Shown here: positions 19,501-30,315 of the stretch, in pieces
How the letters are laid out: each line of letters starts with the position of its first letter
Numbering within the stretch: the stretch's first letter is position 1
DNA from: Oscillospiraceae bacterium
GTDB lineage: Bacteria; Bacillota; Clostridia; Oscillospirales; Ruminococcaceae
Assembly: GCA_029007035.1 (NCBI GenBank)
Contig: JAQXHC010000035.1
Location: 1 to 64,000, forward strand
Direction: 5' to 3'
DNA: 64,000 nucleotides
Translations under genes and position numbers: made by a program
Notes under the pieces: model-generated
Told to the model about the DNA's origin: nothing
Databases searched by the model: none
What the model saw: only the letters and a program-made list of their open reading frames with translations

Positions 19501-20664
19501 TTGGCACATTACGACGCCGAGGATATCGTAGAACTCAAAAACAGAAAAAAACGACGCAAACGGCTTTTCAGGCTTCTGACAGTTTTTCTCGTCATGCTGA
19601 TTATTTACGGTTTTTACTATTACCGCGACCTTTGGCTGCCAAAACTGAAGGGCATTGGCAAACAGTATAAGACGATCGTTAACGACGGAGAGCTTGCCGA
19701 GGGTAATTTCCCTATCGAGATCAACGGCGGCGCGGACTATCAGCTCCGATACGGTGACGATACGCTGTACCTGCTCAGCGATGCCTATACCTATTACTAT
19801 AATCTTGACGGTGCAAAAATAAAAAAACGCCAGCACGCATATACAAATCCGGTGCTCGATGTTTCAGGCGAAAATGCCATTATCTTTGAGAGCGGAGGAA
19901 ATGAATTCACCGTTGAAAACTCCGACGAGATACTCTACTCCAAGCAAACTGAAAACACCATTATCTTTGCGCGGGTAAGCGGAAAAGGTATGGCTGCGGT
20001 TGCTACGACCTCGGATAATTATGCCTGTGAGCTTACGGTCTATGACAAATCGGGCAGCGTGATTTATGAGCGGAGCTGCGTTGACAGAATAAGCGACATC
20101 AGCTTCGTAAACGAGAGCAAGGGCTGTATTCTGAGCTTTCTCGGCGCGGATAACGGCGCGCTCGCCACAAATATTATTGAAATCAGCTTCAACTCCAAGG
20201 ACTCTCTGTGGGAATCCCCGCCCGTTGACACCCTTGGACTTGACACCTTCGTTTGCGGTAAAGGAGCGGTTATTATCGGATATACCGCCTGTGCCTATAT
20301 CAGCGGCAACGGTCAGATAAGCTCCTATTACAAGTATGACGGGGATTTCGCCGGCGGCGACAGTCAGGGAGGAAAAACGGCTGTTATCATCAACGACGAC
20401 GACAGACGTAAATATTCCCTCGCTCTTTTCAGCGGTGCGGAAAATCCTCTGATTATCGATTTTGATTCGCCGCTGAAATATGTAGAGATTTACGACGGTC
20501 TCGCCTACGTTATGAGTCAGTCGGAAATACGTGCTTATGACTTCAGCGGAGGACTCCGCTCTACAGCAGCGATAAGCGACTCCTACAGCGAATTCAGGCG
20601 AAGCGGCGACTACATATTCCTTATGAGTTATAATCATATCGACAGAATCGACTTCAACAGTTAA
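19501..20664 (+). CDS. DUF5711-like membrane-anchored protein (beta-propeller-like)
   Basis: N-terminal KNRKKRRKRLFRLLTVFLVMLIIYGFYYY TM anchor followed by repetitive beta-rich ectodomain. Confidence 0.6.
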   Translation: MAHYDAEDIVELKNRKKRRKRLFRLLTVFLVMLIIYGFYYYRDLWLPKLKGIGKQYKTIVNDGELAEGNFPIEINGGADYQLRYGDDTLYLLSDAYTYYYNLDGAKIKKRQHAYTNPVLDVSGENAIIFESGGNEFTVENSDEILYSKQTENTIIFARVSGKGMAAVATTSDNYACELTVYDKSGSVIYERSCVDRISDISFVNESKGCILSFLGADNGALATNIIEISFNSKDSLWESPPVDTLGLDTFVCGKGAVIIGYTACAYISGNGQISSYYKYDGDFAGGDSQGGKTAVIINDDDRRKYSLALFSGAENPLIIDFDSPLKYVEIYDGLAYVMSQSEIRAYDFSGGLRSTAAISDSYSEFRRSGDYIFLMSYNHIDRIDFNS

Positions 20665-20854
20665 GAAAACACAACGGCGAATAACAGCTTATGATTTTAC
20701 TGTGCATCTGCCGCTGTTTTTCTCAATACACAAATAATTATTCAGGAAACGCTGCTTAATTCCGGCGTATGTCAAAAAAAACTTTGCGGTATGACGGTAA
20801 ATATGCAGGCAAATGCGATTTGGGCAGTGATTCCCTAAAGGAGGGTTTGCGTTT

Positions 20855-21766
20855 ATGGGTTCACAGTTTTACTGGTTTCTCGACGTAATAGCTGCAGCGG
20901 TTATTCTCATTGCAGTATTTGTAGCGGCGAAAAAGGGCTTTTCAAAAACGGTAGTCATGCTTGTCGGATGCATCGTCAGCGTGATTCTCGCGATGTCTCT
21001 GTGCAATTCGCTTACGGAATTTGTCTACAAAAGCAGTATCAAAAACAGCAATGTCCAGAAAATTGAGAAACAGCTGTCGGAAACAGATATGGTTCAGAAA
21101 ACTAAAAAATATATTGAGAGCCTCGGATATAGTGTCAGAATCAATGATGAAAGACTCACCTCTATTTTATCCGAAGACGGTGACACCCTCGATGCAGTTC
21201 TTCATTATCTTAACAATATCAACGGAGTAGTCGTTGATACACCCGAAAATTTCAAGGAAAAAATGGCTTCGGGATATGCGGATATGATGAAAAGTATGCT
21301 GACGGAAGCTGTCTCGCCTTATGCAGGAGAAATCGCTTCTGAAAAAATCTCCTCCGACATTGACGGATTTATGGAGATTATAAGGGCGATCGCATCGCAC
21401 AATCCCGATGACAGCTATAAGGCTCCTGCTGAAATGATCGAAAGTGCCTGCACGGAAGAAGCTTCAAAAACTACTGTTAAGACAGTATGCTTCTCGATTA
21501 TCGCCGTGCTTGTCATTCTTGTTGCTGCAGCGACGGAGCACCGGCTCAATTCCGGAACGGGACTTACTCCCCTCGGAAGCATCGCCGAACGGGGTATCGG
21601 CGCAATTTTCGGATTTATAGAGGGCATCATAATACTGATTATAATTTCGGTTATTATCCGTATGCTTATTATTTTCGGAAACAGCGGAATGATATTGTTC
21701 AACACTGAAACGATTGACAAAACGTTCCTTTTCAGGCATATATATAACTTTGCAGAAATGCTCTGA
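20855..21766 (+). CDS. CvpA-family membrane protein
   Basis: FLDVIAAAVILIAVFVAAKKGFSKTVVMLVGCIVSVILAMSLCNSLTEFVY; C-terminal TM bundle. Confidence 0.75.
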   Translation: MGSQFYWFLDVIAAAVILIAVFVAAKKGFSKTVVMLVGCIVSVILAMSLCNSLTEFVYKSSIKNSNVQKIEKQLSETDMVQKTKKYIESLGYSVRINDERLTSILSEDGDTLDAVLHYLNNINGVVVDTPENFKEKMASGYADMMKSMLTEAVSPYAGEIASEKISSDIDGFMEIIRAIASHNPDDSYKAPAEMIESACTEEASKTTVKTVCFSIIAVLVILVAAATEHRLNSGTGLTPLGSIAERGIGAIFGFIEGIIILIIISVIIRMLIIFGNSGMILFNTETIDKTFLFRHIYNFAEML

Positions 21767-21841
21767 GCATAATATGCCGGAAGAACACACGTATTACTTT
21801 ATAAGAACAGGTTCTAAGAAAGAACAGGAGGAATCAGCCTG

Positions 21842-24184
21842 ATGATAATGTGCAGCAAATGCAAAAAAAGGCCCGCAGTAGTGTTTATTACATCGGTCCA
21901 TGGAAACGAGAAGAAAAACGAGGGACTTTGTCTTTCGTGCGCTAAAGAAATGAAAATACCGCAGGTTGCGGAATACATGGAAAAGCTTGGTATCAGCGAT
22001 GAGGAAATCGATCAGATTTCCGACCAGATGATGAGTATGCTCGACGGCGACAGCTTTGAAATGGGAGGATCGGGACTTATGCCGTTTCTCGGAAATATGT
22101 TCGGCGGTCAGGACAGGGAAAATGAAAGCATCTCACAGGAGCAGTCCGGTTCGGATATGGAAATCCCGGATGACCAGTCAGCACCGGGACAGGACGGTCC
22201 GTCTCAGCCGGGCAAAAAAGGAATTTTCGGCTTTGGCGCCAAAAAGGACAAAAAGAAAAAAGAACCCAAATTTCTCGGCAGCTACTGCACCAATCTGACC
22301 CAGAAAGCAGCAGACGGAAAGCTTGACAACATCATCGGCAGAGACAAGGAAATCGCCCGTGTAATTCAGATCCTTTCAAGACGAACCAAGAACAATCCCT
22401 GTCTTATCGGTGAGCCGGGCGTCGGAAAAACGGCTATTGCCGAGGGTATCGCTCAGCGGATCCATGAGGGAACAGTCCCCTTTAATCTTGCCGATAAAAA
22501 GCTTTATCTCCTTGACCTTACTGCACTTGTTGCGGGAACTCAGTTCCGCGGTCAGTTTGAAAGCCGCGTTAAGGGGCTCATCGACGAGGTCAAGCGCGAA
22601 GGTAATGTTATCCTCTTCATCGACGAGGTTCATAATCTTATCGGCACGGGTGACTCCGAAGGCTCAATGAACGCCGCAAACATATTAAAGCCCGCTCTTT
22701 CAAGAGGCGAGGTCCAGGTTATCGGTGCGACAACATTCGGCGAATACAGAAAATATATCGAGAAGGATTCCGCTCTTGAAAGACGTTTTCAGCCTGTTAC
22801 GGTCAACGAGCCGACTGTCGAGGATACTGTAAATGTGCTTATCGGCATCAAAAAATATTATGAGGAATATCACCGCGTTAAGATTTCAGACTACCTTGTA
22901 AGAGTATGCGCTGTTCTCTCGGAGCGTTATATTACTGACCGCTTTCTCCCCGACAAGGCAATCGATCTCCTTGACGAGGGCTGTGCTCTTGCGTGCATAC
23001 GCTCGCCGGAGCTTGCGGAATATGATAAGCTCAAAAAAGAACTGAATGTTCTTGAGGAGCTTGAAAAAACAATTACCGAGCAGAGTGAACCGGATTATCA
23101 GGCTCTTGCCGAGGTCAAGGGAAAGCTTATTCACGCCCGCGAAAATGAGGAGGAGCTAAGGAAAAAGACCGAAAATATTCAGGTCACCGAGGAGGATATC
23201 ACTAAGGTCGTTGAACTCTGGACCGGTATTCCCGCAAGCAAGATCGCAGAAACGGAATTCCTCAAAATCGCAAAGCTCGAAGGAAACCTTAAAAAGCGCG
23301 TACTCGGTCAGGATGAAGCAGTTGAAACTCTCGCAAGGGCAATAAAACGCACGAGAGTTCATCTCAACAAACGCCGCCGTCCTGCATCGTTTATCTTCGT
23401 TGGTCCGACAGGTGTAGGTAAAACCGAGCTTGTAAAAGCTCTCTCGGAGGAGATGTTCGACTCCACCGAGCCGCTTATCCGCCTTGATATGACGGAATAC
23501 ATGGAAAAGCACTCTGTTGCAAGAATGATCGGCTCGCCTCCCGGATATGTCGGCTACGATGAGGCAGGTCAGCTAACTGAAAAGGTCCGCCGCCGTCCGT
23601 ATTCGGTAATTCTCTTTGACGAAATCGAAAAAGCTCACCCTGACGTTATGAATATCCTTATGCAGATTCTCGACGAGGGTAAGGTCGATGACGCTCATGG
23701 AAGAACCATAAACTTCGAGAACACTATTATCTGTATGACCTCCAATGCAGGCTCGACAGATAAGACTATGGGTGTTGGATTCAACCGTACCGAAAATGAA
23801 ATCTCACGCGATAAGGCGATCAAGGGACTGAGGGACTTCCTGCGCCCCGAATTTATCAGCCGTATCGATGAAATCGTTGTATTCAAACAGCTTACCAAAG
23901 AGAATTTTGCTTCCATTGCCGCACTCATGCTCGACGAGATGAAGGAACCGCTGGGTGAAAAGAATATCTCCCTCAGCTATGATGACAAGGCGCTTGCTCT
24001 TATCGCCGAAAAATCCCATGGCAAGCCTTATGGCGCAAGGGATATCCGCCGCGTAATACGCAGCGAGATTGAGGACAAAATTGCTGAAATAATCATCAGC
24101 AGCGCATCTGAAATCAACGGCATAATCATTTCAGCCGACGGCGATAATATAACTGTTAACACTACCAAAGGAGAAAAAGTCTGA
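21842..24184 (+). CDS. Clp protease ATP-binding subunit, ClpE-like (N-terminal zinc finger, two AAA+ domains)
   Basis: N-term CSKCKKRPAVVFITSVHGNEKKNEGLCLSCAKEM; NPCLIGEPGVGKTAIAEGIAQRI; SFIFVGPTGVGKTELVKALSEEMF; IGSPPGYVGYDEAGQLTEKVRRRPYSVILFDEIEKAH. Confidence 0.93.
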   Translation: MIMCSKCKKRPAVVFITSVHGNEKKNEGLCLSCAKEMKIPQVAEYMEKLGISDEEIDQISDQMMSMLDGDSFEMGGSGLMPFLGNMFGGQDRENESISQEQSGSDMEIPDDQSAPGQDGPSQPGKKGIFGFGAKKDKKKKEPKFLGSYCTNLTQKAADGKLDNIIGRDKEIARVIQILSRRTKNNPCLIGEPGVGKTAIAEGIAQRIHEGTVPFNLADKKLYLLDLTALVAGTQFRGQFESRVKGLIDEVKREGNVILFIDEVHNLIGTGDSEGSMNAANILKPALSRGEVQVIGATTFGEYRKYIEKDSALERRFQPVTVNEPTVEDTVNVLIGIKKYYEEYHRVKISDYLVRVCAVLSERYITDRFLPDKAIDLLDEGCALACIRSPELAEYDKLKKELNVLEELEKTITEQSEPDYQALAEVKGKLIHARENEEELRKKTENIQVTEEDITKVVELWTGIPASKIAETEFLKIAKLEGNLKKRVLGQDEAVETLARAIKRTRVHLNKRRRPASFIFVGPTGVGKTELVKALSEEMFDSTEPLIRLDMTEYMEKHSVARMIGSPPGYVGYDEAGQLTEKVRRRPYSVILFDEIEKAHPDVMNILMQILDEGKVDDAHGRTINFENTIICMTSNAGSTDKTMGVGFNRTENEISRDKAIKGLRDFLRPEFISRIDEIVVFKQLTKENFASIAALMLDEMKEPLGEKNISLSYDDKALALIAEKSHGKPYGARDIRRVIRSEIEDKIAEIIISSASEINGIIISADGDNITVNTTKGEKV

Positions 24185-24918
24185 TGAAACGGTATATTGC
24201 TTTAATTGCTTCACTTGTCCTTGTCACGGCAGGAATATTCAGCGGCTGCTCGGATAAAAAAGACAGCGGCAACAGCTATGCGGAAAAATTCTTTGGCAAC
24301 AGCACTTCCGAAAATGCAGAAGACCCGACAGAATCCGGTGACTCCGCAGATAATTCCGAACAGACTGAGCCAACCACCGAAGAAGAATACAAGCTTGTAT
24401 ATTCCCACACAGCTGACCCGGATGCAGTTCCAGAGTCGGGAGCTGCTCCTGTTCTGACGTTAAGCAATACTTCCGGAAATCCGGGCGAAACTGTAGCTGT
24501 GACGCTTTCAATCAGCGGTGCAAACGAAAAATGGAGTATGTGCGGAGTACATTTCTCCTATTCAGACACCCTTGAATGTATTATTGAACAGGATAAAATT
24601 CCGAAATATGAACCCGGTCCGGCAGTTTCGGCTCTGAGCTCTATTGCGTCCGTCTGGAAGGAAAACTTAACCGACAAAATGAAAGAAGAGGGATTATATT
24701 CGGCTTTCTTTGCCTGCATGGGCTTTGATGACGGCGGTCTCGACGGCGATATGGCTACATTTTATTTCACTATCCCCGATGATGCCGAGTCCGGTACAGT
24801 TTATCCCCTTGAATTTTTCGAGATAGAGGGAGATATGTTCTCTGACCAGAGCAGCGACGATAAGCTTCAGGCATACGCATTCAGCCACTGGCAAAACGGC
24901 TCTATAACAGTAAATTAA
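24184..24918 (+). CDS. predicted lipoprotein with a cohesin-like domain
   Basis: Lipobox IFSGC; acidic/Thr-rich linker; APVLTLSNTSGNPGETVAVTLSISGANEKWSMCGVHFSYSDTLE...MATFYFTIPDDAESGTVYPLEFFE...NGSITVN follows the cohesin strand pattern. Confidence 0.7.
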   Translation: MKRYIALIASLVLVTAGIFSGCSDKKDSGNSYAEKFFGNSTSENAEDPTESGDSADNSEQTEPTTEEEYKLVYSHTADPDAVPESGAAPVLTLSNTSGNPGETVAVTLSISGANEKWSMCGVHFSYSDTLECIIEQDKIPKYEPGPAVSALSSIASVWKENLTDKMKEEGLYSAFFACMGFDDGGLDGDMATFYFTIPDDAESGTVYPLEFFEIEGDMFSDQSSDDKLQAYAFSHWQNGSITVN

Positions 24919-24984
24919 CAGCCGAAGCTGAAAACTGCATAATTATGCTGTGCAGGAAATCAAAGAATAAAATACAATACAGCT

Positions 24985-25024
24985 AAAAAAATGGTGACCG
25001 AACGGTCACCATTTCATTTTTTAA
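24985..25024. terminator. bidirectional terminator (aaatggtgaccgaacggtcaccattt)
   Basis: Perfect inverted repeat flanked by A and T tracts between convergent genes. Confidence 0.85.
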
Positions 25025-25033
25025 TAATACTGG

Positions 25034-25789
25034 TCAGTATCGCTGAAGGAATTGTTTTGTACGTTCAGACGCATTTTCACTGAACAGAACCTCGGGCGAA
25101 CCCTCGTCGGCAATGACTCCGCCCTCCATAAAGATAACATGGTCTGCAACATCGCGTGCAAAAGCCATTTCATGGGTAACGATCACCATTGTCATGCCGT
25201 CGGCGGCAAGCTCCTTGATAACCTTTAATATCTCGCCTGTCAGCTCGGGGTCGAGTGCGGAGGTCGGTTCGTCAAAAAAGAGCATCTCCGGATTCAATGC
25301 GAGCGCTCTGGCTATGGAAACTCTCTGCTGCTGACCGCCGGAAAGCTCGCAGGGATAGGAATTCGCCTTATCGGAAAGTCCCATTTTTTTGAGGAGATTC
25401 ATCGCATCGTTTTCGGCTTCGTCCCGGCTCTTTTTGAGAACACGGACAGGAGCTTCGGTAATATTTCTCAAAACGTTCATATGGGGAAAAAGATTGAAAT
25501 TCTGAAATACAAGTCCGATTTTCAGCCTTATATCGCGCAGAACTGACGCCGAAGCATAAACGGTTCTTCCTTTGTCATTTTTAACAAGCATATCCTCTCC
25601 GCATACCTTAATCGAACCGCCGCTTGCTTTTTCAAGCTGATTTATACAGCGGAGAAGCGTGGATTTTCCGCTTCCGGACGGTCCGATAATTGCCAGAACC
25701 TCGCCCTTTTCCACATTAAAGGAGATGTCTTTAAGCACATTCAGAGAACCGAAGCTTTTGGAAAGATTTTTCACTTCAAGCATTGCCAT
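25034..25789 (-). CDS. polar amino acid ABC transporter ATP-binding protein (GlnQ-type)
   Basis: [75 protein letters not shown]. Confidence 0.95.
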   Translation of the reverse strand: MAMLEVKNLSKSFGSLNVLKDISFNVEKGEVLAIIGPSGSGKSTLLRCINQLEKASGGSIKVCGEDMLVKNDKGRTVYASASVLRDIRLKIGLVFQNFNLFPHMNVLRNITEAPVRVLKKSRDEAENDAMNLLKKMGLSDKANSYPCELSGGQQQRVSIARALALNPEMLFFDEPTSALDPELTGEILKVIKELAADGMTMVIVTHEMAFARDVADHVIFMEGGVIADEGSPEVLFSENASERTKQFLQRY

Positions 25790-25803
25790 TATAAAAGACC
25801 TCC

Positions 25804-26508
25804 TTATTTGTAGTAATTGAGCTTTTTCTCAACAAATGCCGAGATAACCGTTAAAATCATTGCAAGGACGAAATAGAACAAACCTGCAATAAAAAGCGGA
25901 GTAATTGAACTGTAATTCTGCATCTGCTGCTTTGCTTTAAGCGTTATTTCGGCATAGGAAATAACGTTGGCAAGAGATGTATCTTTGATGAGCGTAATTA
26001 TCTCGTTAGAGCTTGCAGGAACTACTCGCTTGGCCACCTGAGGAAGAATTACGTGGAAAAACGTCTGAAACCGGTTCATGCTGAGTGATGCCGCCGCCTC
26101 GTATTGTCCTTTCGGGATAGATTCGATTCCGCCACGGAAAATTTCGGCGAAATAGGCTGCGTAGTTCAGGGTGAACGCGACAATTACGGCATTAAATTTG
26201 AAATTTTCCGCTTTTATGTCAATTCCGCTGAGTATATTTTGCAGGAATACAGGCAGATTTTCGTTCTGCTTCAGCATAGGAATGGCATAAAATGCAACAA
26301 TTACCTGAAGCATCAGCGGTGTGCCTCTCATAATAAGTATGTAAATATTGGTAAGCCACGAAATCGGCTTGATCCTGCACATTTTGAGCAGTGCGACAAT
26401 CATTCCGAGGGGAATGGAATACAGCAGCGTAAAGCCAAAAACCTTTAATGTCGGTACAAGATACTCAAGGAGTATCAAAAAGACCTTTTGAATTTCTTCA
26501 CCTGACAT
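25804..26508 (-). CDS. amino acid ABC transporter permease (HisM/GlnP-type)
   Basis: [45 protein letters not shown]. Confidence 0.94.
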   Translation of the reverse strand: MSGEEIQKVFLILLEYLVPTLKVFGFTLLYSIPLGMIVALLKMCRIKPISWLTNIYILIMRGTPLMLQVIVAFYAIPMLKQNENLPVFLQNILSGIDIKAENFKFNAVIVAFTLNYAAYFAEIFRGGIESIPKGQYEAAASLSMNRFQTFFHVILPQVAKRVVPASSNEIITLIKDTSLANVISYAEITLKAKQQMQNYSSITPLFIAGLFYFVLAMILTVISAFVEKKLNYYK

Positions 26509-26687
26509 GGCGGAAAAATCACCTCATATTACTTTTTTGCCGAAAAAGCGGCATATCACTTTTCTATTATAACATATTAAAGTGTACTTTGGCAATAGTT
26601 TTTCAGCCTTATTTTTCATTAAGCTGTGCTTATGTAAAGCTGCGGAATTTATACTCCAATTTTATCTGCTGTTGTTCCGGAGATACG

Positions 26688-26722
26688 TAAAGGGCAGCAT
26701 CCAAAAGACACTGCCCTTTATT
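26688..26722. terminator. terminator hairpin downstream of the amino-acid-binding protein gene
   Basis: taaagggcag...ctgccctttatt inverted repeat. Confidence 0.75.
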
Positions 26723-26737
26723 TCAGATTCAATACTA

Positions 26738-27592
26738 TTACTTGACTGTAGTAATATCGCTGCCGAACCACTTTGTGGAAATCTCGCCGAGCGTACCGTC
26801 CTCTTTCATCTCATGGAGATACTTCTGAACTTCGTCGCGGAGAGCCTGATCGTTCTTGCGGAAACCGATTGCATACTCTTCCTTCTCAAGTCCGTCGGGA
26901 AGAACCTTGTAATCCTTGCCTGAGGATGTGATCTCATAATTCGCTACAACCGAATCAAGGAAAACCGCGTCAACGATGTCAAGCTCCATCTGCTGAAGAG
27001 CCTCGATATTCGTAGCCATTGCCTGCTCGGTGATTTCCGAGCCGATTTCTGATTCATTAAGGATTGTCTGTGCTGTGGAACCGTTCTGAACGCCGATCGA
27101 CTTGCCTTTAAGCTGATCCATCGAGGTAATGTCGCTGTCAGCCGGAACTACGAATACCATAGAGTTTGACATATACGGATCCGAAAGATTCATAGCCTCT
27201 GCTCTGCCGGGGTCAACGGACATACCGTTCCAGATACAGTCGATTCTGCCTGCATTGAGATCTTCTTCCTTAGTATCCCAGTTAATGCCCTCCTTGACAA
27301 GCTCAACGCCCATTCTGTTGCAGACCTCCTGAGCTACATCAATATCGAAGCCGACAATTTCGTCGTTATCATCGGTGTAACCCATAGGCTTGAAAGTTGC
27401 GTCGAGTCCGAGAACAAACTTGCCGCTGTCGAGAACCTTCTGGAGCGACTGGTCATCTGCCGGAGCCGAACTGCTGTTTTCGCTGTTTGCCTTGCTGCCG
27501 GAGTCCTTTTCACTTCCGCAGCCTGCAGCGAATGTGAGCATTGAAGCCGCTACAACAGCTGTAATAAATCTGCTGAAAAATGATTTTTTCAT
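26738..27592 (-). CDS. amino acid ABC transporter substrate-binding lipoprotein
   Basis: Lipobox FAAGCG; KFVLGLDATFKPMGYTDDNDEIVGFDIDVAQEV (SBP_bac_3). Confidence 0.95.
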   Translation of the reverse strand: MKKSFFSRFITAVVAASMLTFAAGCGSEKDSGSKANSENSSSAPADDQSLQKVLDSGKFVLGLDATFKPMGYTDDNDEIVGFDIDVAQEVCNRMGVELVKEGINWDTKEEDLNAGRIDCIWNGMSVDPGRAEAMNLSDPYMSNSMVFVVPADSDITSMDQLKGKSIGVQNGSTAQTILNESEIGSEITEQAMATNIEALQQMELDIVDAVFLDSVVANYEITSSGKDYKVLPDGLEKEEYAIGFRKNDQALRDEVQKYLHEMKEDGTLGEISTKWFGSDITTVK

Positions 27593-27784
27593 TTATAATT
27601 CCTCTTTCCTTATGTTTTGCGTACAGATATGCACGCTATTGCTTTTATCACTCTAATATAATACCACATCAGCGTGTTGATGTAAATATTATACAGTTAT
27701 TTTTGTCGGTTCATCTAAATATCCGGTATCCGGCGGTCGTTTTTTTCACGGTTTTGTCTCAGTATATTCCCTGTGAACCGTATT

Positions 27785-29599
27785 TTAATATGATCCGAAG
27801 ATGCTCTCAAGCAGTGACATTACGAAATCACCCACGCCGTATGAATACACCGTTTTCAAAGCCGTATCGGGGTGGTCTGTAATTATATTATCCGCGCCGA
27901 GAGTCGTCATACGGGTTATATCACTGCTGTTGTTCACAGTCCATACGAACACCTTTTTGCCGTTTCTGTGTGCAGTGGAGATCATATTCTGGTCGGCAAA
28001 AATGTAATTAACACTTATGGCGTCGATATACTGCATATTCGAATAGACAGCTGCCGACGCAATGGTCAGTATAAGTCCGGTTTTAACTGACGGATCGGTT
28101 TCCTTGACAGTTTTAAGCGCCTGATATGAAAACGACGTAATATAACAGGAATCGGTCATTTCGTATTCCTCAAGCAGCGCGACGACCTTTGCCGCGGTGT
28201 CCTTTGCATTGCCTGTTTTCTTTATCTCAATATTGAGCATTATATCGTCTCCGCAAAGAGCGAGAACATCGGAAAGCAGCATTATTTTTGCGTCGGAATA
28301 CTCTCCTTCACCGAACCACTCTCCGCATGAAAAACTTGAAAGCTCGGTATAGGTATAGTCGCTGACGTTTCCCGTTCCGTTGGTAGTGCGGTCAAGCTTT
28401 GAATCGTGAAACACGACGATCTCGCCATCAGAGCTTTGCTGAACATCAAGCTCTATATAATCCGCCCCGGCATCAATCGCCGCAAGAAAAGCATATTCGC
28501 TGTTTTCGGGAGCTTTCGCCGAGAAGCCCCTGTGGGCGGTGATCTGCGGCTTGGTGAGCAGTCCGAAGTCCACGTTGCCTTTGTATAGCTGCTGTAAATA
28601 TGAGAAATTCAGAAAAACCGCCAGAGCAGTCAGAACTGCCGCAGCCGTGAATCTGACTGCCGGATGAATTCTGTTTTCAACGGAATCGGGAACGGTTATT
28701 TTTTCGCTGTTCTCTGTATCACGGAGAAACTTCGCCGTAATGAAGCACATAATCATCGGCGACGAGATCATTACCGAAATAATGGTGAAGATCTCCCATG
28801 CGTAGCTAAGAACTCTCAAAGCCGAGTTCAATGCAGCTTCAGGACGTGAAAAGCCTTTGATGAAAAGCATAACGAAAAAGCCTGCTGCAAAGGTGACCGC
28901 CGCCGCGAGTGCTGTAAGCATAAGACTCCACAAAAGCAGTCCTACTGCCATTTTCAGTCTCTTTCCCCGAAGCATTTCGCAGCTTTTTTTCAGGCTTTCA
29001 CTGTAGCTGTATTCGGTCAGAACGAGAAAGTGAAGACTATAGCTCCTAAGAGCAAGAAAGAAAATCAGCGCGCCCTCAATTAATATCAGCAGAGCGGCAA
29101 ACAGAAGCTTATGCCCCGAACTGTCTGCTGCCTGACGTATCAGCGGCATGAACGGCGCAAAGAATATGCCCGAAGCAAGGGAAAACTGAGCCATCGGAAC
29201 AACAAAAGCAAAGCCGATAAGTCTGAATATTCCTGTACCCCTGATTGCCTTGGCAAAGGCTCTGAAGCCTGTTATGAACATACCCGATACATTCATTTTA
29301 CGGCGGCTGCTTTTTGCTGCATAGCAGCCTGCAAGTCCCGAAAGCTCCGTAATCGAAAACACTGCCAGAAGCAAAAGCATCAACAGGAACATTATCCATG
29401 TAAGCGGATTTTTCAGCAGACGAGCTACGTTATCTGATGTTAAATAGCTGATTTTTGCGCTCCTCATTGCTGCTCCGAGCAAAAGCGAAAACAAAGGCGC
29501 ACCAAGCGCAACAAGAATCAGCTTGAAAATCAGCTCAAAGAGAATCACCGTCGGAAAACTGCGGATAAACAGTCCTGCCGCGGAAATTCTGCGCTTCAT
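27785..29599 (-). CDS. glycerophosphodiester phosphodiesterase with N-terminal multi-pass membrane domain
   Basis: ITAHRGFSAKAPENSEYAFLAAIDAGADYIELDVQQSSDGEIVVFHDSKLDRTTNGTG; hydrophobic N-terminal half. Confidence 0.93.
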   Translation of the reverse strand: MKRRISAAGLFIRSFPTVILFELIFKLILVALGAPLFSLLLGAAMRSAKISYLTSDNVARLLKNPLTWIMFLLMLLLLAVFSITELSGLAGCYAAKSSRRKMNVSGMFITGFRAFAKAIRGTGIFRLIGFAFVVPMAQFSLASGIFFAPFMPLIRQAADSSGHKLLFAALLILIEGALIFFLALRSYSLHFLVLTEYSYSESLKKSCEMLRGKRLKMAVGLLLWSLMLTALAAAVTFAAGFFVMLFIKGFSRPEAALNSALRVLSYAWEIFTIISVMISSPMIMCFITAKFLRDTENSEKITVPDSVENRIHPAVRFTAAAVLTALAVFLNFSYLQQLYKGNVDFGLLTKPQITAHRGFSAKAPENSEYAFLAAIDAGADYIELDVQQSSDGEIVVFHDSKLDRTTNGTGNVSDYTYTELSSFSCGEWFGEGEYSDAKIMLLSDVLALCGDDIMLNIEIKKTGNAKDTAAKVVALLEEYEMTDSCYITSFSYQALKTVKETDPSVKTGLILTIASAAVYSNMQYIDAISVNYIFADQNMISTAHRNGKKVFVWTVNNSSDITRMTTLGADNIITDHPDTALKTVYSYGVGDFVMSLLESIFGSY

Positions 29600-30315
29600 T
29601 ATTCTCCCTCCGCAGAAACAGCGGTATCGAGAGCAATTTCCATCATATCGCGGAATGTGGAGCGGCGCTCCTCAGCTGTGGTGGAAAGTCCCCTCAGCGG
29701 ACAGTCTGAAACTGTCAGAATGCAAAGAGCATTTTTGCCCGCTCTCGCAGCATTCATGTATAGTGCAGCTGACTCCATTTCGACACCGAGCACACCCATT
29801 TTCTGCCACATGGCAAGACTCGATGAATCGTCGTAAAACGTGTCACTGGAAAGAATGTTTCCAATATGACAGGTGCAGCCTTTCTTCGCCGCCGCATCAG
29901 CCGCCGCGGAAAGAAGCGCCCACGAAGCAGTCGGCGCGTATGTTCCCGGAAGCTTGTACTGCGATGCGTATGCGGAATTTGTACTCGCACTCATACCAAG
30001 AATTACATCACGGAGATTTACGCTGTCTGCAATTGCTCCGGCTGTTCCGACGCGGATTATATTCTCAACATCGTATTCATTATATAATTCCCACGAATAT
30101 ATCCCGATTGAGGGTATGCCCATTCCGCTGCCCTGAACCGAGATGCGCACTCCCTTATACGTTCCCGTGAAGCCGAGCATTCCCCTGACCTCATTGTAGC
30201 ATTTCACGTTTTCCAGATAATTTTCAGCAATGAATTTTGCCCTGAGAGGGTCGCCGGGCATGAGCACGGTTCTTGCTATATCGCCTTTTTCGGCGCTGTT
30301 GTGTGGTGTTGACAT
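29599..30315 (-). CDS. deoD: purine-nucleoside phosphorylase (DeoD type)
   Basis: MSTPHNSAEKGDIARTVLMPGDPLRAKFIAENYL, RVGTAGAI, GVEMESAALYMNA. Confidence 0.96.
   Translation of the reverse strand: MSTPHNSAEKGDIARTVLMPGDPLRAKFIAENYLENVKCYNEVRGMLGFTGTYKGVRISVQGSGMGIPSIGIYSWELYNEYDVENIIRVGTAGAIADSVNLRDVILGMSASTNSAYASQYKLPGTYAPTASWALLSAAADAAAKKGCTCHIGNILSSDTFYDDSSSLAMWQKMGVLGVEMESAALYMNAARAGKNALCILTVSDCPLRGLSTTAEERRSTFRDMMEIALDTAVSAEGE

Noticed and set aside
19864-20637. 257-aa minus-strand ORF opposite the DUF5711-like gene
   Set aside because: Antisense; the plus-strand ORF has a TM anchor and operon context downstream of truA.
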